Shown here piece by piece: positions 1 to 5,623 of a DNA stretch of 5,652 nt. This stretch comes from Mariniphaga sp964624645. Its GTDB lineage: Bacteria; Bacteroidota; Bacteroidia; Bacteroidales; Prolixibacteraceae. The first letter of the stretch is position 1, and each line of letters begins with the position of its first letter. The stretch spans positions 1 to 5,652 of the forward strand of contig CAZVAD010000142.1 in assembly GCA_964624645.1 (NCBI GenBank), read 5' to 3'. The position numbers and the translations under genes are program-made. Under the pieces are notes generated by a model that saw only the letters and a list, made by a program, of their open reading frames with translations, ran no database searches and was not told the origin of the DNA.

Positions 1-56
1 CTCCGTGGTAAAGTCTTTTTCTCACCACAGAGTACACAGAGAAACACAGAGTTTTT
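1..56. repeat. CACAGAG-type hairpin repeat, copy 1 (cut by window edge)
   Basis: This is the inner part of an inverted repeat whose outer left arm lies outside the window. CTCCGTGGT (1-9) faces ACCACAGAG (24-32) across a 14-base T-rich loop. The right arm runs on to 51 and holds three CACAGAG heptamers at 26-32, 35-41 and 45-51, followed by a T run at 52-56. It is nearly identical to the second copy at 95-169, apart from a one-base length difference in the loop and a few substitutions. The period between the copies is about 113 bases. The AT-rich stretch between them (57-94) shows nothing recognisable. Confidence 0.85.
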
Positions 57-94
57 ATTGTTCAATTTTATATCTTATTACTACTTACATTTTT

Positions 95-169
95 CTCTGT
101 GAAACTCCGTGCTCTCCGTGGTAAAACTCTTTTTCTCACCACAGAGAACACAGAGAAACACAGAGTTTT
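95..169. repeat. CACAGAG-type hairpin repeat, copy 2 (complete)
   Basis: Two 28-base arms (95-122 and 138-165) flank a 15-base loop. Each arm is built from three related heptamers, CTCTGTG/CTCCGTG on the left and CACAGAG on the right (140-146, 149-155, 159-165), spaced 9-10 bases apart. Read as plus-strand RNA, 22 of 28 positions pair and three mismatches are C-A. Read as minus-strand RNA, the operon sense, those three become G-U and 25 of 28 pair, leaving only a UUU/UUU internal loop. The repeat begins a few bases after the ribokinase stop, so it would form the 3' end structure of the operon mRNA. It could slow decay or stop transcription, but no U-run follows the hairpin in the minus direction, so it is not a classic intrinsic terminator. 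I recall similar repeats as common in Bacteroidota and some other phyla, but cannot verify that here. Confidence 0.85.
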
Positions 170-172
170 AAT

Positions 173-1090
173 TCATTTGGTTTGAAACTGCCGGATTTCC
201 TCTAACGTCGGCGCCGAAGGTTGTGCGCCCATCCGCGTTACCGAAATTGCCGCTGCCCGCTGGGCAAAATCGACAGCTTCGGAAATTTCCATTCCCCCGG
301 CAAGCGCTGCCGCCAAAGAGCCGTTAAACACGTCTCCGGCTGCGGTAGTATCCACAACATCAACCCGATATCCCGGAAGCAATCCTTCATAGGCAGATGA
401 TTTTATGTAAACCCCTTTTTTGCCTAAGGTGATGATGACCGTCTCACATCCGCTTTCAAAGATTTTCCGGGCCATTCCCGGAACATCATTTTCTGCAAAA
501 ACATCCATAGATGACAAAATTGCCGCCTCGGTTTCGTTGGGGGTGATGATTGAAACCTTTTTCAGGAATCGTTCAGAAATTGCAACGCCCGGAGCAGGGT
601 TCAGTATGAAAGGAATTCCTTTGGAATGAGCCAGCTCAGCAAGCGTCTCCACGGTGTCCATCGGGATCTCCAGTTGTGCCAGCACCATTTTTGCACCGTC
701 GAAAGCTTTTTCAAAACGCCGGATATCTTCGGGCAAAAGCCGGCTGTTGGCGCCCGGCGCAACGGCAATGCTGTTTTCGCCGTCTTCGGCCACATTGATC
801 AGCGCAATACCAGAATGGATCCCGGGCTGCACTTTGATACACGAAGTGTCAATTCCTTCCTTTTGGTAATTTTCGAGCGATTGCTTCCCAAAAGAATCAT
901 CCGCCACGCAGGCGATAAATGTAACATCGGCGCCTGCTCTTGCAGCAGCCACCGCCTGATTGGCACCTTTCCCTCCGGGAATCACCATAAAATCAGAACC
1001 TAAGATGGTTTCACCCGGCGCAGGAATACGGGGCACCTTCACCACCATATCCGTATTGGAACTGCCGACAACAACAATTTTTTGTTTCAT
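173..1090 (-). CDS. rbsK: Ribokinase (PfkB family)
   Basis: A cytoplasmic sugar kinase that transfers phosphate from ATP to the 5-hydroxyl of D-ribose, feeding the pentose phosphate pathway and nucleotide synthesis. With the start chosen here it has 305 residues, close to the 309 of E. coli RbsK. Visible motifs are the substrate NTD (12-14), PfkB signature 1 GGKGANQ (39-45), NPAPG (164-168), TPNETE (183-188), TLGKKG (221-226) and the anion-hole/catalytic DTTAAGDVFNG (247-257), with Asp253 as the expected base. Asn12, Asp14, Asn44, Glu141 and Asp253 line up with the known E. coli sugar-site residues. The C-terminal SVTRMGAQPS stretch is also ribokinase-like. The ATG at 1090 lies four bases after the permease stop. 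A TTG at 1114 would add eight residues and overlap the permease, so I reject it. This is the last gene of the cluster and is followed at once by the hairpin repeat. Ribose is the likely substrate; a close pentose analogue cannot be excluded. Confidence 0.93.
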   Translation of the reverse strand: MKQKIVVVGSSNTDMVVKVPRIPAPGETILGSDFMVIPGGKGANQAVAAARAGADVTFIACVADDSFGKQSLENYQKEGIDTSCIKVQPGIHSGIALINVAEDGENSIAVAPGANSRLLPEDIRRFEKAFDGAKMVLAQLEIPMDTVETLAELAHSKGIPFILNPAPGVAISERFLKKVSIITPNETEAAILSSMDVFAENDVPGMARKIFESGCETVIITLGKKGVYIKSSAYEGLLPGYRVDVVDTTAAGDVFNGSLAAALAGGMEISEAVDFAQRAAAISVTRMGAQPSAPTLEEIRQFQTK

Positions 1091-1094
1091 ATTT

Positions 1095-2096
1095 TCAGAA
1101 TAATCTTGCAGCAATTATCAGTGCAAGTCCCACAACAAAGAAGAGAAACATCGCGGTCAGCAAGCCGGTTACACCTTTTGCCCCCTTGAATTCCTTCCAG
1201 ATGAACACGCCCCAGAGCGCTGCTATCAGTGTGGCTCCCTGCCCCAGTCCATAGGAAATGGCAAATCCTGCCTGTTCTGCGGCGATGATATTGAGCGTCA
1301 TGCCCAGACTCCAGATTGCACCGCCAAGGATACCCACCAGATGCAGTTTGGTGTCCCCTTTTGCAAAGTAATCCCTGTAAGTTGCCTTTTCCCCGTCAAT
1401 GGGACGATACATAAATATAGAATTCCAAACGAAGTTGGAAACCAGCAATCCGACGGCAAAAACTACCGATGCGGTGTAGGGTGTCAGTTTTCCCGCTTCG
1501 GGACGGACAAAATCAACGGCCATGGATGCTGCCACAAACCGGTAGAAAAAGCTCATCAGAATACCGGCTATCAGTGAAATAATGATTCCCTTCCCGGAAA
1601 TTGACGACGAACCGCCGGACATTCTGCGGTAAGCCACCGCATCCAGAACAATGGCAACAGTAACCAGCGCCACACCGGTGAACAGAATAAACGGATTGCC
1701 CAGCGGAGTGGCCATATAGTTAATCAGCACCCCTAAAACTAATGCCAGCCCGATGCCAATCGGAAAAGCAACCGACATTCCGGCAATGGCAATGGCTGCC
1801 ACCAGCAGGATATTGGCAAGATTAAACACCACACCGCCGGTGAAAGCGGCAAGCAGGGATTTCAGGTCAGCCTGTGATAAATCGGCAAGGAAACTGCGCC
1901 CCTCGGTGCCAATGCTTCCGGCTGTGAATGCCAGCACAAGCGCCAGAAGCAAAACTCCGATGGCATAATCCCAGTAAAACAATTGGTAAGGCCACTGTTT
2001 CTGAGCCATTTTCTGGGTGTTTCCCCATGAACCCCAGCACAGCATCGTGATGAAAGCAAGAAAAACCGCCCACGCATAAGAATGAATAATTACCAT
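1095..2096 (-). CDS. GRP/RhaT-like sugar permease (DMT superfamily)
   Basis: A hydrophobic 333-residue inner-membrane protein with about ten predicted helices, near residues 8-24, 42-60, 82-101, 105-127, 135-152, 170-190, 207-229, 250-271, 278-299 and 309-330. This count fits the drug/metabolite transporter superfamily. Recognisable stretches are CWGSWGNTQK at the end of helix 1 (20-29), FYWDYAIG (40-47), the glycine-rich SYGLGQGATL (281-290) and WKEFKGAKG near the end (300-308). These recall the glucose/ribose porter, L-rhamnose/proton symporter and bacterial ureide-permease-like families. I cannot choose between them by eye. The kinase gene four bases downstream suggests that the substrate is ribose or a related sugar, taken up with cations and phosphorylated inside. 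The start is well fixed: an in-frame TAA lies two codons upstream of the ATG. The gap to the preceding dehydrogenase gene is 62 bases, the largest inside the cluster, and leaves room for an internal promoter or processing site. Confidence 0.82.
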   Translation of the reverse strand: MVIIHSYAWAVFLAFITMLCWGSWGNTQKMAQKQWPYQLFYWDYAIGVLLLALVLAFTAGSIGTEGRSFLADLSQADLKSLLAAFTGGVVFNLANILLVAAIAIAGMSVAFPIGIGLALVLGVLINYMATPLGNPFILFTGVALVTVAIVLDAVAYRRMSGGSSSISGKGIIISLIAGILMSFFYRFVAASMAVDFVRPEAGKLTPYTASVVFAVGLLVSNFVWNSIFMYRPIDGEKATYRDYFAKGDTKLHLVGILGGAIWSLGMTLNIIAAEQAGFAISYGLGQGATLIAALWGVFIWKEFKGAKGVTGLLTAMFLFFVVGLALIIAARLF

Positions 2097-2158
2097 GGTT
2101 TAAAAAATTTAGTTTTTATATTTCCTCTCTTTTAACGTTCCGTAAAAATTTTACCTGT
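2097..2158 (-). other. AT-rich spacer with small palindrome and GAACGTT element
   Basis: This spacer lies between the cytoplasmic dehydrogenase and the permease. It holds a perfect 13-base hyphenated palindrome, GTAAAAATTTTAC on the plus strand (2142-2154), right after the dehydrogenase stop. It also holds the minus-strand element GAACGTTAAAAGAG (2127-2140). A near-identical 14-mer, GAACGTTAAAGGAG, sits just before the dehydrogenase start (3167-3180), where its last seven bases form the Shine-Dalgarno site. Here the purine-rich end is about 30 bases from the permease ATG, too far to act as a normal ribosome binding site. No convincing TTTG / TAnnTTTG promoter was found in the spacer. Confidence 0.35.
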
Positions 2159-3157
2159 TCAGGAAATATGCCTGTGGCAAATCCTTATGCTTTCCAGAGC
2201 AGATTCGGGAGTTGATTTGACCGGCAATTTCCCTGATTCAATACATGAAATGAAGTAGTTGATCTCCTCCGAAAATCCGTCGTTGGCATCTCCGGCGGGC
2301 ACCAAAGTGGTTTTAGAATCCTTTGCCACCATGATATTTTCCGGTTTTTCAGAGGAATAATAAACGCTTGCCTTTTCAAACCTTGCGGAAAATCTTGCCT
2401 GAAAAGGGTATTCCGTATGAAAAGTATTGCCGCCTTCAACTTTCACTTTCAGGCTCTTCCCGGGATAACTCCAGATGGCCGACACATAATCATAGTCACT
2501 CAGTTTGCCCGGAAAATTGTGTGCGCTGATTTCACCGGGAGCGCCACACACCCACTGCGCATAGTCAATGTCGTGAATTACCAGGTCAAACAGCGCGCCG
2601 CCCGACGAGCCAAAATCCTGCTGCTTTTCAAGCCATTGCCCCCAGGCAGGCACTCCTGAAAAACGCGAAAGGGAGAGAAATTCCAGTTCACCGAAAGTCT
2701 TCTCGTCAATCCACTTTTTCAGCGTGGTGTAGGCAGGCATGAAACGCACCACATGGCCAACCATTAAAACTTTGTTTTTTTCACGTGCCAGCCGGGTCAG
2801 CTCTTCGCCTTCCTCCACACGAAGGATGAACGGTTTTTCAACAAATGTGTTGACACCGGATTCCAGCGCAAGTTTTGCAATTTCATAATGCAGGCTGGTG
2901 TGCACCGAAACGATGCAGGCGTCCGGTTTTTCTGTTTCCAGACATTTCTGCAAATCGTCATAAATTTTCACTTTTGCCAGGTCTTTTGCCGAAACGGAAT
3001 CCGTGGCAAAGTTTCCCGACTGCTCTTCGAGCTTTTTGTAAATGCCTTTTGTATCTTTATCCACTATGGCCACCAACCGGGCAGCCGGATTTTTCAATAT
3101 ACTTCCGGTGTGGGTCATTCCCATAAAACCAAAACCGACAACAACAATTTTTACCAT
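2159..3157 (-). CDS. Cytoplasmic Gfo/Idh/MocA family dehydrogenase
   Basis: A 332-residue NAD(P)-dependent oxidoreductase without a signal peptide, expected to act on a sugar, inositol-like polyol or sugar acid in the cytoplasm. The N-terminal Rossmann fold has GFGFMG (8-13) and an Asp at the end of strand 2 (AIVD, Asp33), which usually favours NAD over NADP. The family lysine motif EKP is at 107-109 (Lys108). GHVVRFMP (134-141) and GGALFDLVIHDID (186-198) supply the expected Asp191 and His195 of the active site. The ATG at 3157 is one base after the upstream lactonase stop, has an AAAGGAG site nine bases upstream, and has an in-frame TAA three codons before it, so start and translational coupling are well supported. 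The C-terminus ends abruptly (RICHRHIS) where relatives usually continue. The substrate is unknown. Confidence 0.9.
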   Translation of the reverse strand: MVKIVVVGFGFMGMTHTGSILKNPAARLVAIVDKDTKGIYKKLEEQSGNFATDSVSAKDLAKVKIYDDLQKCLETEKPDACIVSVHTSLHYEIAKLALESGVNTFVEKPFILRVEEGEELTRLAREKNKVLMVGHVVRFMPAYTTLKKWIDEKTFGELEFLSLSRFSGVPAWGQWLEKQQDFGSSGGALFDLVIHDIDYAQWVCGAPGEISAHNFPGKLSDYDYVSAIWSYPGKSLKVKVEGGNTFHTEYPFQARFSARFEKASVYYSSEKPENIMVAKDSKTTLVPAGDANDGFSEEINYFISCIESGKLPVKSTPESALESIRICHRHIS

Positions 3158-3158
3158 A

Positions 3159-4040
3159 TCAATTTACTCCTTTAACGTTCATTTTTAATGTATAAACCGA
3201 TGTGCGTGCCGTAATGAACAGAATATTCCGTTTTTTCCCTCCGAAACAGATATTCGAAGGACTTTCGGGCACTTCAATCTCTTTGATCAACTCCCCTTCA
3301 GGCGAATAAACCCAGACTTTTCCCATGGTAAGGTAAACATTTCCCTTTTTGTCAATGGTCATCCCGTCGGAGCCGTGGGGGGCAAAAAAGGTTTTGTTTG
3401 CCAGCGAACCATCCGGTTGGATATCGTATTTCCAGATTTTCCGGTCGTTGATATCAGCCACATAGAGCGTTTTTCCATCGGGGGTTCCGACTATGCCATT
3501 GGGTTGTTTATAATCATCAATCACGCGTGTGATTTCACCACCGGGACTCAGATGATACACTCCACGCAAATCCTGCTCTTCTCCCCTTCCCTCTTTCCAC
3601 CAGTTGCGATGGTAATAGGAATCAGTAATATAAATGTTCCCACCGGGAGAAACCCAAACATCATTCGGCCCATTAAGCAGTTTTCCATCGTAACCTTCGT
3701 GCACAAGATGAAACGTTTTGTTTTCATCGAAATATCCCAACTGGTTGTATAAATCAGCACAAGTGTATAAATGGCCTTCACGGCTGAAATACATTCCGTT
3801 GGAGCGGCGGGTTCCTTCCAGCCAAAGGGAAACGCCTTTTTTCTCATTCCAGACATAAATCCGGTCATTGGGCTGATCGGTAAAATAGACCTTCCCGTCG
3901 GGAGCTTCGGCAGGCCCCTCCGTGAAAGCATAGCCGCCTCCCGCTTTTTCAATTTTGGCGTTTTTTTGTACGATTTCTCCCTTTTGTGCAATGGCCGTTA
4001 TTGAAAAAAACAGAAGAATCGAAACACTCAATAATTTCAT
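3159..4040 (-). CDS. Exported SMP-30/gluconolactonase-like lactonase
   Basis: A 293-residue six-bladed beta-propeller protein of the SMP-30/gluconolactonase/LRE family, which hydrolyse sugar lactones to the free acids using one divalent metal ion. Residues 1-18 form a Sec signal peptide (lysine, long hydrophobic core, likely cut at AIA-Q), so the enzyme should act in the periplasm. Expected metal ligands are all visible: Glu41 in FTEGPAE, Asn181 in QPNGI and Asp225 in HGSDG. Asn126 in NGPND corresponds to the substrate-site Asn of human SMP30. Repeated blade signatures of the G-x-hydrophobic-Y-hydrophobic-T/A-D type occur at 49-55, 134-140 and 189-196. It starts 41 bases after the exported oxidoreductase stop and ends one base before the next gene, so a shared transcript is very likely. 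The family also includes phosphotriesterase-like members, so the true substrate is not proven; its place beside a sugar oxidoreductase favours a sugar lactone. Confidence 0.88.
   Translation of the reverse strand: MKLLSVSILLFFSITAIAQKGEIVQKNAKIEKAGGGYAFTEGPAEAPDGKVYFTDQPNDRIYVWNEKKGVSLWLEGTRRSNGMYFSREGHLYTCADLYNQLGYFDENKTFHLVHEGYDGKLLNGPNDVWVSPGGNIYITDSYYHRNWWKEGRGEEQDLRGVYHLSPGGEITRVIDDYKQPNGIVGTPDGKTLYVADINDRKIWKYDIQPDGSLANKTFFAPHGSDGMTIDKKGNVYLTMGKVWVYSPEGELIKEIEVPESPSNICFGGKKRNILFITARTSVYTLKMNVKGVN
3167..3173 (-). promoter_or_regulatory. Strong Shine-Dalgarno site of the cytoplasmic dehydrogenase
   Basis: AAAGGAG on the minus strand lies nine bases before the ATG at 3157, inside the last codons of the lactonase gene. 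It is the only clear Shine-Dalgarno site in front of any of the five genes. Together with the one-base gap, it supports coupled translation and fixes the start. Confidence 0.75.
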
Positions 4041-4081
4041 TTTTAAGATATTTTTGGTTTATAATTTACTGCATATTTAAA

Positions 4082-5362
4082 TCAAACAGGACGGCTGTAG
4101 CCCTCCCTGTATTTTCGGGCAAGCAGTTTTTCTGCTTCAGGATTTCCCCGGATTGTTTTGGCAGAAGCGTCCCATTTCACTTCGTTTCCGGTGTAGTAGG
4201 AAATCATTGCAAGCTGAACGGTTGCAGTTGATTTCCAGGCATCTTCTACCGTACAGCTCAGCAATCCTTTATCATTTGCCTTCACTGCCCGGATAAAATC
4301 TGCCACATGTTTTTCCTGTACATCGGGCGTCGGGGCATCAATGACCTGCTGCTGCTGGTTTCTTCCCGCCGGTTGCAGCACCAGCCCGTCATTGGAAGCA
4401 AACAACGTGGCTTTTTCACCATAAAAGAAAATGCCGTTATTGAACTGTGCATTCAAACCGCCGGTTCCCCAAAGCCTGTGCTCCCAGAAAACCGGGCACT
4501 CCTTGAATTTCATGGTTACGTTGAGTGTGTCGGGCGTGGTGATTCTTCCTTTCAGAATATCCAGACTGCCACTTGCCTGAAATGATTCCGGGATTTCCAG
4601 TCCCATGGTTTTCCGGATGATATCAATATGGTGAATTCCCCAGTCAACCAAATGGCCGTTGCCATACTCCTTTTCCAGCCGCCACGCTTTGTGTCCGATG
4701 CTTGGCCGGTAGGGAAGTTTCGGGGCAGGGCCGCACCAGGCATCCCAATCCAGCGAAGCCGGCGGTTCCTGAATGGCTGTATCTTCCTGCCCGGGATTAT
4801 AGTGAATCTGAGCGGCAACCTGATGAATTTTACCGGTTGTTCCGTTTTCAATCCATTCCTTTGCCTTTTGAAACGATGCGCTTTGCCGCCTCTGAAATCC
4901 GATCTGCACAATATTTCCGGCTTTTTCAACTGCTTTCACCATCGCTTTGCCCTCCTCCACATCATAGGCAATCGGTTTTTCACAGTAAATATGCAACCCT
5001 TTTTCACATGCAGCAATAAACTGCAGGGCGTGCCATTGCGGTGGCGTGCCGATAATGACCGCTTCCAGACCTTTCATCTCCAGAAGCTCCCTGTAATCTT
5101 TGAATCCTTTGGGACGGCTGCCCTGCAACTGTTCCAGTTCACCGATGCTGTTTTGCAGATGTTCAGAATCCACATCACAAACCGCAACCACCTCTACCCC
5201 GCCGACTTTGAGCGCAGCTTTGGCAACCACCATTCCGTACCATCCGCTTCCGATCAGACCCGTCCTGATCTTCTGTTCCCGGGCGAAAGCGGGAATCTGA
5301 ATTGCCGAAACCATTCCGGCAGTCCCGATTGATGCCTTTTGAATAAACGACCTTCTGTCCAT
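4082..5362 (-). CDS. Tat-exported Gfo/Idh/MocA family oxidoreductase
   Basis: A 426-residue oxidoreductase with an N-terminal twin-arginine signal: DRRSFIQKAS (2-11), a hydrophobic stretch, and a likely cut after IPAFA at residue 27. Tat export implies folding with a bound nicotinamide cofactor before transport. The mature protein begins almost directly with the Rossmann fold: GLIGSG at 35-40, and Asp63 at the end of strand 2 (AVCDVD), which suggests NAD. The lysine motif CEKP is at 127-130 (Lys129), and the active-site stretch VDWGIHHID at 239-247. The long C-terminal part (250-426) is typical of exported Bacteroidota members. Zymomonas glucose-fructose oxidoreductase is a family precedent for a Tat-exported enzyme making a sugar lactone outside the cytoplasm, but its NADP-clasping N-terminal arm is absent here. 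3-Keto-glycoside chemistry is an alternative. An in-frame TAA six codons upstream supports the ATG; no Shine-Dalgarno site is seen. First gene of the cluster. Confidence 0.9.
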   Translation of the reverse strand: MDRRSFIQKASIGTAGMVSAIQIPAFAREQKIRTGLIGSGWYGMVVAKAALKVGGVEVVAVCDVDSEHLQNSIGELEQLQGSRPKGFKDYRELLEMKGLEAVIIGTPPQWHALQFIAACEKGLHIYCEKPIAYDVEEGKAMVKAVEKAGNIVQIGFQRRQSASFQKAKEWIENGTTGKIHQVAAQIHYNPGQEDTAIQEPPASLDWDAWCGPAPKLPYRPSIGHKAWRLEKEYGNGHLVDWGIHHIDIIRKTMGLEIPESFQASGSLDILKGRITTPDTLNVTMKFKECPVFWEHRLWGTGGLNAQFNNGIFFYGEKATLFASNDGLVLQPAGRNQQQQVIDAPTPDVQEKHVADFIRAVKANDKGLLSCTVEDAWKSTATVQLAMISYYTGNEVKWDASAKTIRGNPEAEKLLARKYREGYSRPV

Positions 5363-5438
5363 GTTTTTCTGATTATTTTACCACAATGAATACCGGATTA
5401 AAAATATAAAGCAAGTAAAAAAAATTACTGTTATGTTG

Positions 5439-5468
5439 CAATTTTATGCGCTGCCAATTCACAGCAAA
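5439..5468 (-). promoter_or_regulatory. Candidate Bacteroidota-type promoter of the operon
   Basis: On the minus strand a TTTG box (5468-5465) is followed after 18 bases by TAAAATTG (5446-5439). This matches five of the six fixed positions of the Bacteroidota primary-sigma consensus TAnnTTTG, with an exact TTTG at -33. The spacer is one base shorter than the usual 19-21. It would start a transcript near 5432 with a leader of roughly 70 bases before the first gene. It is the best match in the 290-base upstream region, but such short motifs arise often in AT-rich DNA. Confidence 0.4.
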
Positions 5469-5497
5469 ATAGCACTTTTTCTTCGGATAACAGAGAC

Positions 5498-5540
5498 TCC
5501 GGTCAATTAACCCGGAAAGATTTCTCGGAATCGGTCAAAT
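5498..5540. promoter_or_regulatory. Operator-like repeats upstream of the candidate promoter
   Basis: CGGTCAA occurs twice in the same orientation (5500-5506 and 5532-5538), 32 bases or about three helical turns apart. The first copy overlaps an imperfect palindrome, GGTCAATTAACC (5501-5512, 10 of 12 positions symmetric). Both lie upstream of the putative -33 box, where an activator might bind. No regulator gene is present in the window. The rest of the upstream region (5363-5652) is AT-rich and shows no convincing gene on either strand. Confidence 0.22.
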
Positions 5541-5623
5541 TTGGACTAATTTTGAATAAAATATCTGAGGAGAAACTTCCTGAAATATTTTTAATTTGAT
5601 GTGGTTCAAATGTTGGAAAATTT

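Noticed and set aside
95..165. Classic intrinsic terminator for the operon
   Set aside because: The stem is AC/GU-rich rather than GC-rich, and no U-run follows it in the minus direction. A T run follows it only in the plus direction, so a termination role is left open but not called.
1..169. CRISPR array
   Set aside because: There are only two copies with a period of about 113 bases, the repeats are themselves long hairpins of short heptamers, and there are no spacer-sized unique units or cas genes.
626..1003. Plus-strand open frame of 125 codons opposite the ribokinase
   Set aside because: It is antisense to conserved ribokinase motifs, and its composition is not protein-like.
1091..1114. 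Longer ribokinase start at a TTG (1114)
   Set aside because: It would overlap the permease end and add eight residues that are not part of the family. The ATG at 1090 starts directly at the first beta strand.
4628..5332. Long plus-strand open frame (234 codons) opposite the exported oxidoreductase
   Set aside because: It lies wholly antisense to a gene with clear family motifs. Its translation shows no recognisable domain and looks like a shadow frame.
4082..5362. GH109-type NAD-dependent alpha-N-acetylgalactosaminidase
   Set aside because: The Tat signal and Rossmann fold are shared, but I do not see the characteristic GH109 stretches, so the general Gfo/Idh/MocA call is safer.
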